A stretch of DNA of 64,000 bases, taken from positions 65,014 to 129,013 of the forward strand of contig CAVYPM010000002.1 of NCBI GenBank assembly GCA_963770375.1, given 5' to 3'. Below the pieces are notes generated by a model. It saw only the letters and a list, made by a program, of their open reading frames with translations. It ran no database searches and had not been told where the DNA came from. This DNA is from DASVBE01 sp963770375. GTDB lineage: Bacteria; Actinomycetota; Actinomycetes; Streptosporangiales; Streptosporangiaceae. Below, piece after piece: positions 9,831 through 20,582 of this stretch (within the stretch, counting starts at the first letter, position 1; each line of letters opens with the position of its first letter). Position numbers and translations under genes: made by a program.

Positions 9831-10634
9831 TTGGCGGACGTGGACCGGGAGCGATTGCGGGAGACGTTCAACCAGGCGGCTGAGCTGTACCAGCGGGCGC
9901 GGCCCGAGTACCCGGGCGAGCTGTTCGATGATCTCGTCAACGTGGCTGGCCTGGCGCCCGGGGCCCGGCTGCTGGAGGTCGGGTGCGCGACCGGGAAGGC
10001 GACGGTCCCGCTGGCGCGGCGCGGGTTCCGGATCACGTGCGTCGAGCTGGGGCCGGAGCTGGCCGCGGCGGCGCGGCGCAACCTGGAGGGTGCCGGGCTC
10101 GGCGCGGAGGTCATCGAGGCCAATTTCGAGAAGTGGCGGCCGCCGGGGGGTGAGCTTTTCGATCTGGTGTACGCCGCGACGGCGTGGCACTGGATCGATC
10201 CGGCGCGGCGGTACCGGCTGGCGTGGCAGGTCCTGCGCCCGGGCGGCCATCTCGCGTTCTGGGAGGGCTCGCACGTCCTGCCCGACGGCGGCGACCCGTT
10301 CTTCGACGAGCTCCAGGAGGTCTACGAGGAGATCGGCGAGGGCCTGCCGCCCGGGGCTGTGCGGCCGGTGCCCGGTCAGCTGACGGACCTATCGGCGGAC
10401 ATCGAGGCGAGCGGCCTGTTCTCGGTGGTCTGCGTCCGCCAGTACGACTGGGAGCGGGTGTACGACGCGGAGGGGTACATCGAGCTGCTCGATACGTTCT
10501 CCGGTCATATCGCCATGGCGCCGTGGCAGCGGGAGCGGCTGTACGGCGAGATCCGGCGGCGCCTGGCCGGGCGCCCGTCCGGCACCCTGCGCCGCCACTG
10601 GGGCGCGGCCCTGCACGTGGCCCGCCGCCGCTGA
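9831..10634 (+). CDS. Class I SAM-dependent methyltransferase
   Basis: A 267-residue protein with a clear Rossmann methyltransferase core: motif I LLEVGCATGKATVPLARRG (about residues 46-64), acidic end of strand 2 in CVELGPELAAAARRNL, motif III-like DLVYAATAWHWIDP and LRPGGHLAFWEG. The WHWID signature is shared with UbiE/trans-aconitate-type small-molecule methyltransferases. The start is given as TTG 9831; GTG 9840 (VDRERLRETF) is equally plausible. No pathway neighbours hint at the acceptor. Confidence 0.85.
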   Translation: MADVDRERLRETFNQAAELYQRARPEYPGELFDDLVNVAGLAPGARLLEVGCATGKATVPLARRGFRITCVELGPELAAAARRNLEGAGLGAEVIEANFEKWRPPGGELFDLVYAATAWHWIDPARRYRLAWQVLRPGGHLAFWEGSHVLPDGGDPFFDELQEVYEEIGEGLPPGAVRPVPGQLTDLSADIEASGLFSVVCVRQYDWERVYDAEGYIELLDTFSGHIAMAPWQRERLYGEIRRRLAGRPSGTLRRHWGAALHVARRR

Positions 10635-10653
10635 GCGTTGCCGCTTCCGGGCG

Positions 10654-10666
<13 letters not shown>
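10635..10666. repeat. 16-bp imperfect tandem duplication just after the methyltransferase stop
   Basis: GCGTTGCCGCTTCCGG is followed at once by a copy differing at two positions. It begins at the base after the TGA of the methyltransferase and reaches into the last codons of the convergent glgX gene. Confidence 0.85.
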
Positions 10667-12794
<2,128 letters not shown>

Positions 12795-12798
<4 letters not shown>

Positions 12799-15560
12799 TT
12801 CGCTGTCTCCGTTCCCAGCCGCCGGAAGATGTCGCCGATGGCCTCGACCTCACCGTGCCGCCGCCGGATCAGGTCAGCGATCAGGCCGGTCCAGCCGGTC
12901 TGGTGAGAGGCGCCGATCGCGGCGCCGTTGTCGCCGTGGAAGTACTCGGCGAAGACCAGGTTGTCGTGCCAGGCCGGATCGTCCTGCAGGGTCGCGGTCC
13001 CGCCGAAGCACGGCCGCCGGCCGTCCGGGCCGCGGGTGAAGATGGAGATGAGCCGGTCCTGGAGGTCGGCGGCGACCTGGTCCAGGTGCAGCTGCTGGCC
13101 GGAGCCGGTGGGGTACTCGATCGTGAAGTCGTCGCCGAAGAACCGGTGATACCGCTCCAGGACGCTGATCATCAGGTAGTTCAGCGGGAACCAGATCGGC
13201 CCGCGCCAGTTGGAGTTGCCGCCGAACATGGGCGTCGTGGACTCGGCCGGCTCGTAGTCGATGCTTGCCGTGATGCCGTCCACCTCGAGCCGGTAGGGAT
13301 GCTCGCGGTGATAGGCCGACAGGGCCCGCAGTCCGTAGGGGGACAGGAACTCGCTCTCGTCGAAGGCCTTGGCGAACAGCTTCTGCAGCCGGTCCACCCC
13401 GCACAGGCTGAGCAGCAGCCGCTGCTGGCCGGGTTCCCCGCGCAGCAGGCCGATTTCGGCGAGCTTGTCCCGGTCGCGCAGGCTGTGCCGGTCAAGGAAG
13501 CCGGCGAACCGCTTGCCCACGGTGAGCGACCGGCTGATGTCGTTCTCGCCGATCACCGCGGCGGCCAGGGCGGGGATGATCCCCACCATGGACCGCACCT
13601 TAACCGGGACCACCTGGCCGTCCGGCGTCTTGAGCCGGTCGTAGTACATCCCGTCGGTCTCGTCCCACAGGCCGAGCCCGTCGAGCGCCTCCGTGATGGC
13701 GGCGAAGTGCTCGAGGAACTTCAGGACGAGATCGTCCGCGGGGCGCTGGCCCGTCCGGTTCAGGATGGCGGCCATGGTGCCCATCGCGATGGCGTAGAAG
13801 CCCATCCAGCCGGTGGCGTCGGACTGCTCCAGCGTCCCGCCCACCGGCAGGTGCGAGCGGTCGATCGGGCCGATGTTGTCCAGGCCGAGGAAGCCGCCCT
13901 CGAACAGGTTGTTGCCCTCGGAGTCCTCCCTGTTGACCCACCAGGTGAAGTTGACCAGCAGCTTGTCGAAGATCCGGGACAGGAAATCCAGGTCCCGGCC
14001 GCCGTCGATGGCGAACACCTCGAGCGCCGCCCAGGCCTGCACCGGCGGGTTGACGTCGCCGAAGTCCCACTCGTAGGCCGGCAGCGCCCCGTTCGGGTGC
14101 TCGAACCATTCGCGGCACAGCAGGATGAGCTGGTACTTGGCGAACGCCGGATCCAGGTGGGCCAGCGCCACGCAGTGGAACGCGAGGTCCCACGCCGCGA
14201 ACCAGGGGTACTCCCACTTGTCCGGCATCGACATGATGTCGAAGGCGTCGAAGTTCCGCCAGCGGGAGTTCCGCCCGGTCAGCCGCTCGCGGGGCGGCAC
14301 CGGCTGGGCCGGGTCGCCGTCCAGCCAGCGGGTCACGTCGTAGTAGAACAGCTGCTTGCTCCACAGCATCCCGGCGAAGGCCTGCCGCATGACCATGGCC
14401 TCGTCGGCCGAGGCGGCCGCCGGCGTGAGCTCGGCGTAGAACTCGTCGGCCTCGGCCCGCCGGGTCGCCATCACCTGGCTGAACGAGGTGCCGAACGCGG
14501 CCTTCCGGCCGGCGGCTGGCGGCGGCGGCGGCTGGCCGCGCTGGCCGCGGCCGGGCGCAGCCGCAGCCGCAGTTCGGCCGTCTGGCCGGGCGGAACGGTG
14601 AGCTTGTACCAGAAGGCGCACTTGGTGCCGCTGCGTTCCGGGCTGACCGTGGGCTGCCCCGTGGATCACGTGGTCGTTGATGCCGTCCTTCGGGTACGGG
14701 GTGACCGGTGCCGTGCCGAACAGGCGCTGGGTGTTCGTCTCGTTCTCGCAGAAGAGGGCCGCCGGGGCCGCGCCGTCCGGGGCCGCGCCGTCCGGGGCGG
14801 TGCCGTCCGGGGCCGCGTCGGCGAGCAGCTCGAGCCGTCCCAGGAACGGGTGATCGATATCCACCGACGTGGCGCCGGTCGCCGCCATGCCCGGCCGGGG
14901 CGCGTCCAGATCCCACGACCAGGTGTTGCGGAACCACGCCGTCGGCAGAACGTGCAGCGTGTCGGCTTCCGGGCCCTGGTTGGTCACCGAGATCGCCATC
15001 AGCAGGTCGTCCGGGCTGGCCTTGGCGTAGCACACCTCCACCGCCCAGTACCGGTTCTCGCTGAACGCGCCGGTGTCGAGCAGTTCGTACTCCGGCTGGT
15101 GCCGGTCCCGCGACGCGTTCTCCTCGATGAGGTCCTCATAGGGGAACGGCCCCTGCGGGTAGTGGTAGCGCCACCGGTTCCAGGCGTGACTGGGCACCGC
15201 GTCCAGGTACCACCAGTAGTCCTTGACGTCTTCCCCGTGGTTGCCCTGCGCGCCGGTCAGGCCGAAGGCGCGCTCCTTGAGGATCGGGTCGCGCCCGTTC
15301 CACAGGGCCAGGCCCAGGCACAGCCGCTGCTCGACGTCGCAGAATCCGGCCAGGCCGTCCTCGCCCCACCGGTAGGCCCGGGACCTGGCGTGGTCGTGCG
15401 GCAGGTAGTCCCAGGCCTCCCCGTCCGGGCTGTAGTCCTCCCGGACCGTGCCCCACTGCCGCTCGCTGACGTACGGTCCCCACCGGTACCAGTCACCTGA
15501 CTGGCGGAGCCCGGCCTCCATCCGGCCGAAGCTCTTGACCCGGTCACGTTCGGCGCCCAT
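12795..15560 (-). CDS. MGH1/GH63-like glucosidase, with a compensated frameshift segment
   Basis: A 921-residue (alpha/alpha)6-barrel glycosidase-like protein. Recognisable parts are GDWYRWGPYVSERQWGTVREDYS, WEYPWFAAWDLAFHC, EWDFGDVNPPVQAWAAL, TGWMGFYA and the C-terminal GNSNWRGPIWFPLNYL, typical of the MGH1-type glycoside hydrolase family related to mannosyl-oligosaccharide glucosidases. In actinomycetes these enzymes sit with GlgX/trehalose genes, and here too it precedes glgX in an operon. Residues at 14525-14655 read as low-complexity nonsense, but another frame gives SGTKCAFWYKLTVPPGQTAE, so two opposite indels bracket this stretch. The start ATG 15560 has a G-rich ribosome site. Confidence 0.82.
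14764..14817. repeat. 15-bp in-frame tandem repeat in the glucosidase gene
   Basis: Unit GGGGCCGCGCCGTCC is repeated about 3.6 times, encoding an APDGA-type linker in the glucosidase. Because it is a multiple of three it does not shift the frame. Confidence 0.9.
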
Positions 15561-15645
15561 CGCTGTTCCCCCGGTCGCGTGCGTAGTCCTGCCCTGGATG
15601 TCTTTGTTGTCGTGCTGCCGTTGCTGTTATGCCTCTTTGCCGCCT

Positions 15646-17280
15646 TTATAGGCGCGGGGACACGGGCGGATAATCACCCGGCCGGGATGATGGCAGCCTC
15701 GCCGCGGGATTAGAGGCTCCTACGACTCCGGCGGTAGTGGACTCGGCCGGCTGCCCAGCCCCGACGGGACGGCGGGGGATGAACACGCCCAGCGCCAGGC
15801 CGATGAGGGCGAACACGAGCATCACGACCATGGCGATGCCGAACGGCTTGCCCGCTGGCAGTGTGGCGGCCACCAGGACCGCCCCGACCAGGGCGGTGCC
15901 CAGCGACGACCCCAGGTTCGAGACGCTGCGGGACAGGCCGGAGATCTCGCCCTGATCGGACTCGGGGAAGCTGGACTGGACCACGTTGACCGAGGAGGTC
16001 AGCATGGTCCCGACCCCGATGCCGAACAGCAGCAGCCCCGGTATCCACCGCCAGATCCCTGCTTCCGCCCTGACCAGGAGCAGCAGCAGGAGCATCCCGG
16101 CCGCGGTGGAGCAGAACCCGGCGATGATCAGCCATCGCTGCGGGTGCCGCCGGGCGAACCTCTCGGCGGCGGCGGAGGCCACCAGGATCCCTATCGTGCC
16201 GGGGGTGAGGACCAGGCCCGTCTTGATGGCGCTGTAGTGGTTGACCTCCTGAAGGTAGACCGAGACCGTGAAGAACGTTCCCTGCAAGATCAGCCACTGG
16301 ATGGTCTGCGTCCCCAGTCCCAGGTTGGAGACCTTGTTGCGGAACAGCCGCAGCGGCAGCAGCACGTCCCGGCCCTTCTTCTCCGCGGACCGGGTGTGCA
16401 GGAAGAACCACAGCAGGAAAAGCGCGCCGATGGCCACGAGTATCCAGACGGGTGAGATCGAGCCCTTCGGGATCACCACCGTGCCGCCGATCGTGAAGTC
16501 GGCCCGGGAGGCCCCGAAGCCGTAGGTCCGGGCCTGCAGCAGCCCGAGAACCACGAAGAACAGCCCGGCGGCCGACAGCACCGCACCGGTCAGGTCGAAG
16601 CGGGGCTTGGCTGCGGTTGCCCCTGCTTCGGCCCCGGCCGGGTCGGTGATCTTGCGGGCGAGCAGGATGATCCACGCCACCACCAGCACCTGGAGCCCGA
16701 AGGACGCCCGCCAGCTGATCGCGCTGGTCAGTACGCCGCCGATCAGCGGCCCGGCCGCTGCGCCCAGGCCGCCCGCGCCGCTGACCACGCCGAAGTACCT
16801 AGCCCGCGACTTGATGTCCGGGAAGGCCACGGTGACCAGGATGTAGATGGGCGGAATCAGCAGCGCCGAGCCGATGCCCTCCAGCAGCGAGTAGCCCACG
16901 ATGAGCTGCGGGAGACCGAACGACAGCAGCGCCAGCAGCCCGCCTGCCCCGTAGATGAGCAGGCCGAGCACGAAGCATCGCTTGCGGCCCCAGATGTCGG
17001 TCAGCTTGCTGCCCGGGATCATCAGCGCCGCCATCGTGAGGGTGAACATCGTGATCGCCGTCTGCACCCCGGCCACCGTGGTGCCGAGGTCTTTGGCGAT
17101 CGCGCTGATGGCCACGTTCATGTTGGTGGCCGCGTAGCTGCAGATGAACTGAGCCAGCGCCAGCGGCAAGATCATCGCCCGGGCGGATGTGCGGTCCACT
17201 GCCCTCCCCGTTCGCTCCGGGTTCGCTCCGGCTTCCGGGACTCCACCCTCGGCGAGGCCAGTTCGGCATGTCGCCACCAT
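15646..17280 (-). CDS. MFS transporter, DHA2-type 14-helix exporter
   Basis: A 544-residue integral membrane protein. After a hydrophilic 30-residue leader it starts its helices at MILPLALAQFICSYAATNMNVAI, has the motif A loop GSKLTDIWGRKRCF and motif C GVVSGAGGLGAAAGPLIGG, and carries about 14 hydrophobic segments with a central hydrophilic loop near AEAGATAAKPRFDL. This is the drug:proton antiporter layout; the substrate is unknown. The leader region contains an 11-bp tandem duplication (17210-17231), which is not a multiple of three, so the true start may be one of the Met codons nearer the first helix. It is divergent from the SulP gene. Confidence 0.88.
   Translation of the reverse strand: MVATCRTGLAEGGVPEAGANPERTGRAVDRTSARAMILPLALAQFICSYAATNMNVAISAIAKDLGTTVAGVQTAITMFTLTMAALMIPGSKLTDIWGRKRCFVLGLLIYGAGGLLALLSFGLPQLIVGYSLLEGIGSALLIPPIYILVTVAFPDIKSRARYFGVVSGAGGLGAAAGPLIGGVLTSAISWRASFGLQVLVVAWIILLARKITDPAGAEAGATAAKPRFDLTGAVLSAAGLFFVVLGLLQARTYGFGASRADFTIGGTVVIPKGSISPVWILVAIGALFLLWFFLHTRSAEKKGRDVLLPLRLFRNKVSNLGLGTQTIQWLILQGTFFTVSVYLQEVNHYSAIKTGLVLTPGTIGILVASAAAERFARRHPQRWLIIAGFCSTAAGMLLLLLLVRAEAGIWRWIPGLLLFGIGVGTMLTSSVNVVQSSFPESDQGEISGLSRSVSNLGSSLGTALVGAVLVAATLPAGKPFGIAMVVMLVFALIGLALGVFIPRRPVGAGQPAESTTAGVVGASNPAARLPSSRPGDYPPVSPRL
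17210..17231. repeat. 11-bp perfect tandem duplication in the 5' end of the MFS gene
   Basis: GTTCGCTCCGG twice in a row. It falls within the hydrophilic leader of the MFS reading frame and would change the upstream frame if it arose recently. Confidence 0.9.
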
Positions 17281-17281
17281 C

Positions 17282-17325
17282 TGCGGGTGATCCGATTTGC
17301 GGGTGATCCGCGGAGCACGTCACCC
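17282..17325. promoter_or_regulatory. Divergent promoter gap with a 16-bp direct repeat and three GGGTGA/TCACCC half-sites
   Basis: TGCGGGTGATCCG occurs at 17282 and again at 17298 (16-bp period), and TCACCC follows at 17320-17325. The half-sites match those of the palindromes found further right, but their arrangement (direct repeat, then inverted at 13 bases) differs. The gap lies between the MFS gene and the SulP gene, so either could be controlled from here. This is a weak candidate. Confidence 0.4.
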
Positions 17326-17394
17326 CCGGAAGAGGATGACCCCGGCCCGGCCCGCGGGCACGCTGGCGGTACTCATGAGCGGTCAGGGGTGCTG

Positions 17395-19177
17395 ATGTTC
17401 AGGCTGGGACATGGTCTCGGCCTCTCGTCTTTCAGTCGCGAGAGGCTGATCAAGGACGTCGTGGCCGGGATCGTGCTCACCACGTTGCTGGTTCCGCAGG
17501 GCATGGCCTACGCGGAACTGGCGGGCCTGCCGGCGATCACGGGCCTGTACACCTCGATCCTGTGCCTGCTTGGCTACGCCGTGGTCGGCCCGTCCCGGAT
17601 CCTGGTGCTCGGCCCGGATTCCGCCCTCGGGTCGATGATCGCCGCCACGATCCTGCCGCTGGCCGGGGCCGACGGCGATCCTGAGAAGGCCATTGCCCTG
17701 GCGTCGGTACTCGCGCTCATCGTCGGCGCGATCATGGTTCTGGGTGCGGTGGCCAGGCTCGGCTTCATCGCCGACCTGATCTCCAAGCCGACGATGATCG
17801 GCTACATGAACGGCCTGGCCCTGACCATTCTGGTCGGGCAGCTGCCGAAGCTGTTCGGGTTCAAGGTCGACGCCGACGGTTTTATCGGCGAGCTGACGGG
17901 GTTCGTCAAGGGCCTGGCCGACGGCAAGGCGGTGGCGGCGTCCGCAGCGGTCGGCATCGCCGGGATCGTGGTGATCCTCGTGCTGCAGCGCTGGCTGCCG
18001 AAGATCCCGGCGGTGCTCGTTGCGGTGGTGCTCACGATCGCCGCCACCTCGGTCTTCAGCCTGGCCGAGCACGGCGTCAGCCTGGTCGGGACGCTCCCCA
18101 AGGGCTTCCCGCCGCTCACCATCCCCCACATCCGCCTGTCCGACCTCGGGCCGCTGTTCGCCGGGGCAGTCGGCATCGCCCTGGTCTCCCTGGCCGACAC
18201 GATCTCGACCTCCTCGGTCTTCGCCGCCCGGCACGGGCAGCAGATCGACGGCAACGGCGAGATGATCGGTATCGGTGTCGCGAACCTGGCCGCGGGCTTG
18301 TTCCAGGGGTTCCCGGTCAGCACCAGCGGCTCACGGACGGCGGTGGCCGAGCGATCCGGCTCCAGGACGCAGCTCACCGGGGTCACCGGGGCGGCCCTGA
18401 TCATCCTCATGATCGTCTTTGTCCCGGCCCTGTTCCGGAACCTGCCGCAGCCTGTCCTGGCCGCGGTGGTCATCACGGCGTCGCTGTCCCTGGCCGACAT
18501 CCCCGGCACGGTACGGCTGTGGCGGCAGCGGAGGATCGAGTGCGCGCTGTCGATCGCGGCGTTCGCTGGCGTCGTCCTGCTCGGCGTTCTCCCGGGGATC
18601 GCTATCGCGGTCGGCCTGTCGATTCTCAACGTGTTCCGCCGGGCGTGGTGGCCGTACGAGACGGTGCTCGGCCGCGTGGACGGGCTCGAGGGCTACCACG
18701 ACCGGCAGCTCCTATCCGGCCGCCCGCCAGCTGCCCGGCCTGGCGATCTACCGGTTCGACGCACCGCTGTTCTTCGCCAACGCCAAGACGTTCCGCAAGG
18801 AGGTCATGCGGCTGGCCCAGGCCGACCCGCCGCCGGCCTGGATCCTGATCGCGGCCGAGCCGGTAACCGACGTGGACACCACCGCCTCCGACGTCCTTGA
18901 GGACCTGGACGAGACGCTCAACGAGCGGGGCATCAGCCTGGTGTTCGCCGAGCTCAAGGATCCGGTGCGCAGGAAGATCGAGCGTTACGGGCTGACCCGC
19001 ACGATCGATCCGCGGCATTTCTTCCCGACGGTCGATGCCGCCGTATCCGCGTTCCGTGCCGAGACCGGCGCGCAGTGGACGGCCCCTAGCCGGCCAGCGC
19101 TGAGCCGGCGAGGGCGACCCGGACGAGGACGGCCCGGCTGGTACGGCGCAGACCGCGGCCGACCCGACCGCCCGGAC
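17395..19177 (+). CDS. SulP-family anion transporter with C-terminal STAS domain, one frameshift
   Basis: The membrane part (MFRLGHGLGLSSFSRERLIKD, then LVPQGMAYAELAGLPAITGLYTS) is the SulP signature region; about ten to twelve helices follow. SulP proteins move sulfate, bicarbonate or related anions. The frame breaks near 18703 and continues in another frame as SSYPAARQLPGLAIYRFD, then the STAS domain (LFFANAKTFRKEVM ... DVDTTASDVLEDL), the usual SLC26/SulP end. A one-base excess explains the break. The 3' limit is uncertain: after the shift no stop occurs until 19837, and a TAG at 19087 sits in the original frame, so a second indel is likely near the true end. Confidence 0.82.
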
Positions 19178-19180
19178 GTG

Positions 19181-19837
19181 ATGATGATGACCGGTCCTCC
19201 GGGGGATCCCGTCAGCAAGGGAGTGCTCAGCCTTGAAGTCCGCTGGATACTGCCCGGATCACTGGACCTGGCCGTGGCTGAATGGTTCGCCGCCTTCCCG
19301 TCGGAGGCGGAATCGCGCGAGGATGCCTACCTTCTTCAGCCGGACATGGCCGGATTGTCGGTGAAGTCCCGCGCGCGCCAGGCTCTGCAGGTGAAGGCGT
19401 TCGGTGGCAGCCCGGGAACCCTCGATCTTCATGACCGCGTCCACGGCCGCCTGCAGTACTGGCGGAAGTGGTCCTTCCCGTTCCGTCCTGCCGGTCCCGG
19501 CTGGAGTTCTCCTGACGGCTGGACACGGGTGCGCAAGCAGCGGCGAACCAGCCGGTTCTCGCTGAGCCGCGGCCGGATCACGCAGTCTGCCGCGGGCCGG
19601 GCCGGTGCGCCGCGGTGCGGGGTAGAGCTCACCGCGATCCGTGCGCACCACCAGGACTGGTGGTCCCTGGGCCTGGAGGCGACCGGTCCCGGCGATCGGC
19701 TTCGCCCGGTGCTCGGGGCTACCGCCGAGTTCGTGTTTGCCCGGCCCCTGCCGCCGGGTGTGGACCTCCGCCTGCAGGACTCACTCTCGTATGCGGAGTG
19801 GCTTCGCCTGCCTCTGTGCATCACCCCGTGCGGATGA
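19181..19837 (+). CDS. Uncharacterised protein, CYTH/triphosphatase-like by appearance
   Basis: About 218 residues in the same frame as the STAS end of SulP. It reads LSLEVRWILPGSLDLAVAEW, then SREDAYLLQPDMAGLSVKSR, LQVKAFGG, QYWRKWSFPF and CGVELTAI, and ends with WWSLGLEATGP. The alternating charged strands (ExRW, YLL, SVKxR, LQVK, KWSF, VELT) resemble the beta-tunnel of CYTH proteins, but I do not see a full EXEXK motif, so this is only an inference. Start chosen among ATG codons at 19181-19189; GTG 19223 is possible. No stop separates it from SulP, so a fusion cannot be ruled out. Confidence 0.5.
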   Translation: MMMTGPPGDPVSKGVLSLEVRWILPGSLDLAVAEWFAAFPSEAESREDAYLLQPDMAGLSVKSRARQALQVKAFGGSPGTLDLHDRVHGRLQYWRKWSFPFRPAGPGWSSPDGWTRVRKQRRTSRFSLSRGRITQSAAGRAGAPRCGVELTAIRAHHQDWWSLGLEATGPGDRLRPVLGATAEFVFARPLPPGVDLRLQDSLSYAEWLRLPLCITPCG

Positions 19838-19871
19838 GGGGATCGCCGCGGGCGGGTGCCCTGGATGGCGC

Positions 19872-20582
19872 ATGAAGGCCGGTCGCTGCTTCCTGCTGGC
19901 CACGGCCGTCCTGGTGGTGTTCAACGTGGCGCGGGGGCTCGGGCTGCTGGGGCCGTCCAGGTACGACTGGGTATCGGTCAGCCTGCTGACCGGCGCCCTG
20001 GTCCTGATCGCCTGGACCGCGGGCGCCACCCGGGCCGATCTGGGGCTCGGGCTGGCGGACATGCGGGCGGGGGTGCGGTACGGCGCCGCTGCCGCCGGGA
20101 TCGTCCTGCTGGCCCTGATCGTGGCGGCGGTGATCCCCGCGACGAACGGCTTCCTGCACGATTCGCGGGCGCAGATCAGCGGCGGGCGGCTGCTGTACGA
20201 GCTGGCCGTGCCGATCCTGCTGCTGACGGCGGTCCCTGAGGAGTTCGCCTTCCGCGGCGTCCTGCTGGGATCGGCGCTGAGGCTGTGGGGGCCGTGGCGG
20301 GCGAGCCTGATCACCTCGGCCTTGTTCGGTCTCTGGCATGTCGCGCCGACCCTGCACACGATGTCGGACAACGCCGCCGTAGCGGGCGCCTCCGCCAGCC
20401 TCGCCGGGCAGGTGCTGGTGGTACTTGGCTCGGTTGCCGTCACGTTCCTGGCCGGCCTGGTGTTCTGCTGGCTCAGGCTGCGGTCCGGGAGCCTGATCGC
20501 CCCGGTGATGGCTCACGTCGCGACCAACGGCCTGGCCCTGACCGTGGCGTGGCTGATAGCCCACCATCCGCATCCCGGGTGA
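19872..20582 (+). CDS. CPBP-family intramembrane metalloprotease
   Basis: A 236-residue membrane protein with about seven hydrophobic segments. The Abi/CAAX-protease motif 1 is complete, VPEEFAFRG with Glu123-Glu124 and Arg128; motif 2 is ALFGLWHVAPT, and the last helix carries the HVATNG motif. Bacterial CPBP members cleave membrane peptides or confer self-immunity; the substrate here is unknown. ATG 19872 is 35 bases after the previous stop and agrees with a first helix starting at residue 5. It is convergent with the membrane hydrolase gene, with no space between stops. Confidence 0.88.
   Translation: MKAGRCFLLATAVLVVFNVARGLGLLGPSRYDWVSVSLLTGALVLIAWTAGATRADLGLGLADMRAGVRYGAAAAGIVLLALIVAAVIPATNGFLHDSRAQISGGRLLYELAVPILLLTAVPEEFAFRGVLLGSALRLWGPWRASLITSALFGLWHVAPTLHTMSDNAAVAGASASLAGQVLVVLGSVAVTFLAGLVFCWLRLRSGSLIAPVMAHVATNGLALTVAWLIAHHPHPG

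Noticed and set aside
12855..15500. Long plus-strand open frame (881 codons) opposite the glucosidase
   Set aside because: Antisense shadow of a conserved enzyme; no start signal and no recognisable domain.
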